A DNA stretch of 33,288 bases, from assembly GCA_030837785.1 (NCBI GenBank), contig JAUQYA010000026.1, forward strand, positions 1-33,288. Reading direction: 5' to 3'. The stretch comes from Albidovulum sp. GTDB lineage: Bacteria; Pseudomonadota; Alphaproteobacteria; Rhodobacterales; Rhodobacteraceae. Numbering within the stretch: position 1 is the stretch's first letter; each line of letters opens with the position of its first letter. Of this stretch, positions 33,082-33,288 are shown one piece after another. Below the pieces are notes generated by a model, which had not been told where the DNA came from, did no database searches, and saw nothing but the letters and a program-made list of their open reading frames with translations. The translations under genes were made by a program, and so were the position numbers.

Positions 33082-33288
33082 ATGGACGACTGGAAGACCG
33101 CAACCAGGCTGGTGCACGCAGGCACGCGGCGGAGCCAGTATGGCGAAATGTCCGAGGCGATCTTCCTGACCCAGGGCTTCGTCTACGACAGCGCCGAACA
33201 GGCCGAGGCGCGGTTCATCGAGGCGGGGCCGGACGAGTTCATCTATGCCCGCTACGGCAACCCGACGGTGCGGATGTTCGAGGACCGG
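33082..33288 (+). CDS. metZ: O-succinylhomoserine sulfhydrylase, N-terminal part (cut by window edge)
   Basis: First 69 codons of a PLP-dependent Cys/Met-metabolism enzyme, running off the right edge. TRLVHAGTRRSQYGEMSEAI, FLTQGFVYDSAEQAEARF and FIYARYGNPTVRMFEDR are typical of the family; YARYGNPT holds the residues that contact the PLP phosphate of the neighbouring subunit. MetZ makes homocysteine from O-succinylhomoserine and sulfide. Assignment to MetZ rather than MetY or MetB rests on similarity of this segment and on the SAM-II leader. CGGAGGGCAGG directly precedes the ATG. Confidence 0.9.
   Translation, partial: MDDWKTATRLVHAGTRRSQYGEMSEAIFLTQGFVYDSAEQAEARFIEAGPDEFIYARYGNPTVRMFEDR

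Overview
This window looks like a housekeeping stretch of chromosome from a GC-rich alphaproteobacterium, most likely a member of the Rhodobacteraceae/Paracoccaceae. The basis is protein-level recognition: secG beside pyrG, purA followed by a DUF2842 membrane protein, hflK-hflC-DUF2065-degP, and purD near xseA. An SAM-II riboswitch ahead of metZ and short intergenic repeats with a GGGGATATTT-type core point the same way. I see no rRNA, tRNA, CRISPR array, transposase, integrase or phage gene.

Layout. 1-956 (minus): 5' part of pyrG and all of secG, the latter with a good sigma-70 promoter. 1146-2749 (plus): purA and a DUF2842 protein. 2773-5421 (minus): an 882-residue acidic, low-complexity protein with conserved ends, divergent from thiamine diphosphokinase (5563-6273). 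6212-9515 (minus): an EamA exporter, iron-sulfur L-serine dehydratase and a GST-like protein. 9742-17529 (plus): a secreted EF-hand protein, rpiA, gor, hflK, hflC, DUF2065 and degP. 17565-18616: a divergent pair, a Cys-motif protein of unknown function and a 2Fe-2S ferredoxin. 18617-19152 has no gene and holds a tandemly duplicated element with REP-like palindromes. 19153-21302 (minus): purD and a bestrophin-family protein with overlapping stop and start. 21367-23147 (plus): a small membrane protein and xseA. 23233-25330 (minus): a small periplasmic protein and an AlkB-type hydroxylase with a long repeat-bearing N-terminus. 25527-27667 (plus): a YhhN protein and ftsY. 27671-28147 (minus): an MgtC-family protein. 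28211-29719 (plus): a second EamA transporter and a YciB/septation protein A homologue. 29726-31663 (minus): a large multispan membrane protein of unknown function. 31759-32460 (minus): a GST gene broken by two in-frame stops. 32541-32786 (minus): a small lipoprotein. 32966-33288 (plus): SAM-II riboswitch, intrinsic terminator and the start of metZ.

Functional themes are nucleotide synthesis (pyrG, purA, purD), envelope protein export and quality control (secG, ftsY, hflKC, degP), thiol and iron-sulfur chemistry (gor, GSTs, ferredoxin, serine dehydratase) and methionine synthesis. I found no convincing undescribed multi-gene system. The least explained items are the duplicated intergenic element, the doubly nonsense-mutated GST, the 645-residue membrane protein, the AlkB N-terminal extension and the acidic 882-residue protein.
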